A stretch of 43,067 nt of DNA, taken from positions 1-43,067 of the forward strand of contig SLDS01000041.1 in assembly GCA_007125175.1 (NCBI GenBank). Reading direction: 5' to 3'. Shown here one piece after another: positions 42,815 through 43,067 of the stretch (the stretch's first letter is position 1; the number at the start of each line of letters is the position of its first letter). The position numbers and the translations under genes were made by a program. This stretch comes from Flavobacteriales bacterium (lineage in GTDB: Bacteria > Bacteroidota > Bacteroidia > Flavobacteriales_D > Cryomorphaceae). The notes beneath the pieces are model-generated. The model had not been told where the DNA came from. It was given only the letters and a program-made list of their open reading frames with translations, and did no database searches.

Positions 42815-43067
42815 GTGATAAAAGGCTTTGCATGCGGCGTCTTCGATCTCTACCATCCCGGGCATGTGCTCATGCTGCGAGAATGCCGCAATCACTGCGA
42901 CCACCTCACCATTGCCATCAATAAGGCCGTGGCCTTCGATGAGCGCATCAATCCCAATAAGCGACAGCCCTTCTTCGACCACGATGAGCGCAAGATGATT
43001 TTGCAATCCATTCGCCATGTCGATGAGGTACTTTTTTACGAAAGTGAGGAGGAGCTCACCCGCATCA
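42815..43067 (+). CDS. Cytidylyltransferase-like nucleotidyltransferase (cut by window end)
   Basis: A partial gene; 84 codons are visible before the window ends. It starts at a GTG 3 nt after the methyltransferase stop and reads IKGFACGVFDLYHPGHVLML, the HxGH nucleotide-binding signature of the TagD/RfaE2/HldE C-terminal nucleotidyltransferases. NPNKRQPFFDHDERKMIL and VDEVLFYESEEELTRI follow as in glycerol-3-phosphate cytidylyltransferase-like proteins. It would activate the sugar 1-phosphate made by the PfkB-type kinase. The start codon choice is the least certain part, since no later ATG keeps the first strand. Confidence 0.85.
   Translation, partial: MIKGFACGVFDLYHPGHVLMLRECRNHCDHLTIAINKAVAFDERINPNKRQPFFDHDERKMILQSIRHVDEVLFYESEEELTRI

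Overview
The window comes from the chromosome of a member of the Bacteroidota. Three secreted proteins end in a type A type IX secretion (T9SS) sorting domain. GSCFA, DUF983 and DUF6438 family proteins are present. Many genes are preceded by the Bacteroidota -7 promoter element TAnnTTTG, most often as TACCTTTG, with little Shine-Dalgarno signal. GC looks roughly balanced by eye. I see no tRNA, rRNA, CRISPR array, transposase, integrase or phage gene. The order or genus cannot be fixed from sequence alone.

Layout. 1-461 has no gene. 462-4351 is a tightly overlapping operon: a BtuF/BtuC/BtuD-type importer for iron-siderophore, heme or cobalamin, plus an NAD(P)-binding SDR-like protein. 4374-9262 (minus) holds a large secreted subtilisin-like peptidase and a GSCFA protein. 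9385-11688 is a three-gene MacB/Lol-type ABC module ending in a small exported CxxC protein; a perfect 18-bp palindrome lies just upstream of its promoter element. 11804-14840 (minus) holds a DASS/SLC13 anion transporter and an unrecognised 527-aa protein. 15142-19734 is mostly housekeeping or unknown: a DUF6438 lipoprotein, a DUF983 protein, an unknown 179-aa protein, a group III phosphofructokinase, a divergent UbiA-like membrane protein and an exported protein of unknown role. 19893-22787 is full-length glycine dehydrogenase (gcvP).

23024-27527 carries two tandem paralogous T9SS cargo proteins. They are separated by a ~104-bp imperfect palindromic element and a clear terminator, and followed by a second clear terminator. 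27939-31849 carries a membrane protein, an orphan NarL-type response regulator, MazG, a thioredoxin-like protein and a lipoprotein.

31871 to the right edge is a surface-glycan locus with two divergent arms. The minus arm encodes a sulfotransferase-like protein, a DegT-type sugar aminotransferase and a GT2 glycosyltransferase. The plus arm is a compact run of genes: two GT2 enzymes, a GT4 enzyme, a GT-B-like protein, a GT-A-like protein with a DDDD motif, a PfkB-type sugar kinase, a SIS-domain isomerase, an NAD-dependent sugar epimerase, a SAM methyltransferase and a nucleotidyltransferase cut by the window end. The kinase, isomerase, epimerase and nucleotidyltransferase together look like a nucleotide-activated heptose or similar sugar pathway, feeding a glycan that the neighbouring enzymes build and decorate. 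A link between this glycan and the surface anchoring of T9SS cargo is possible but is inference only.
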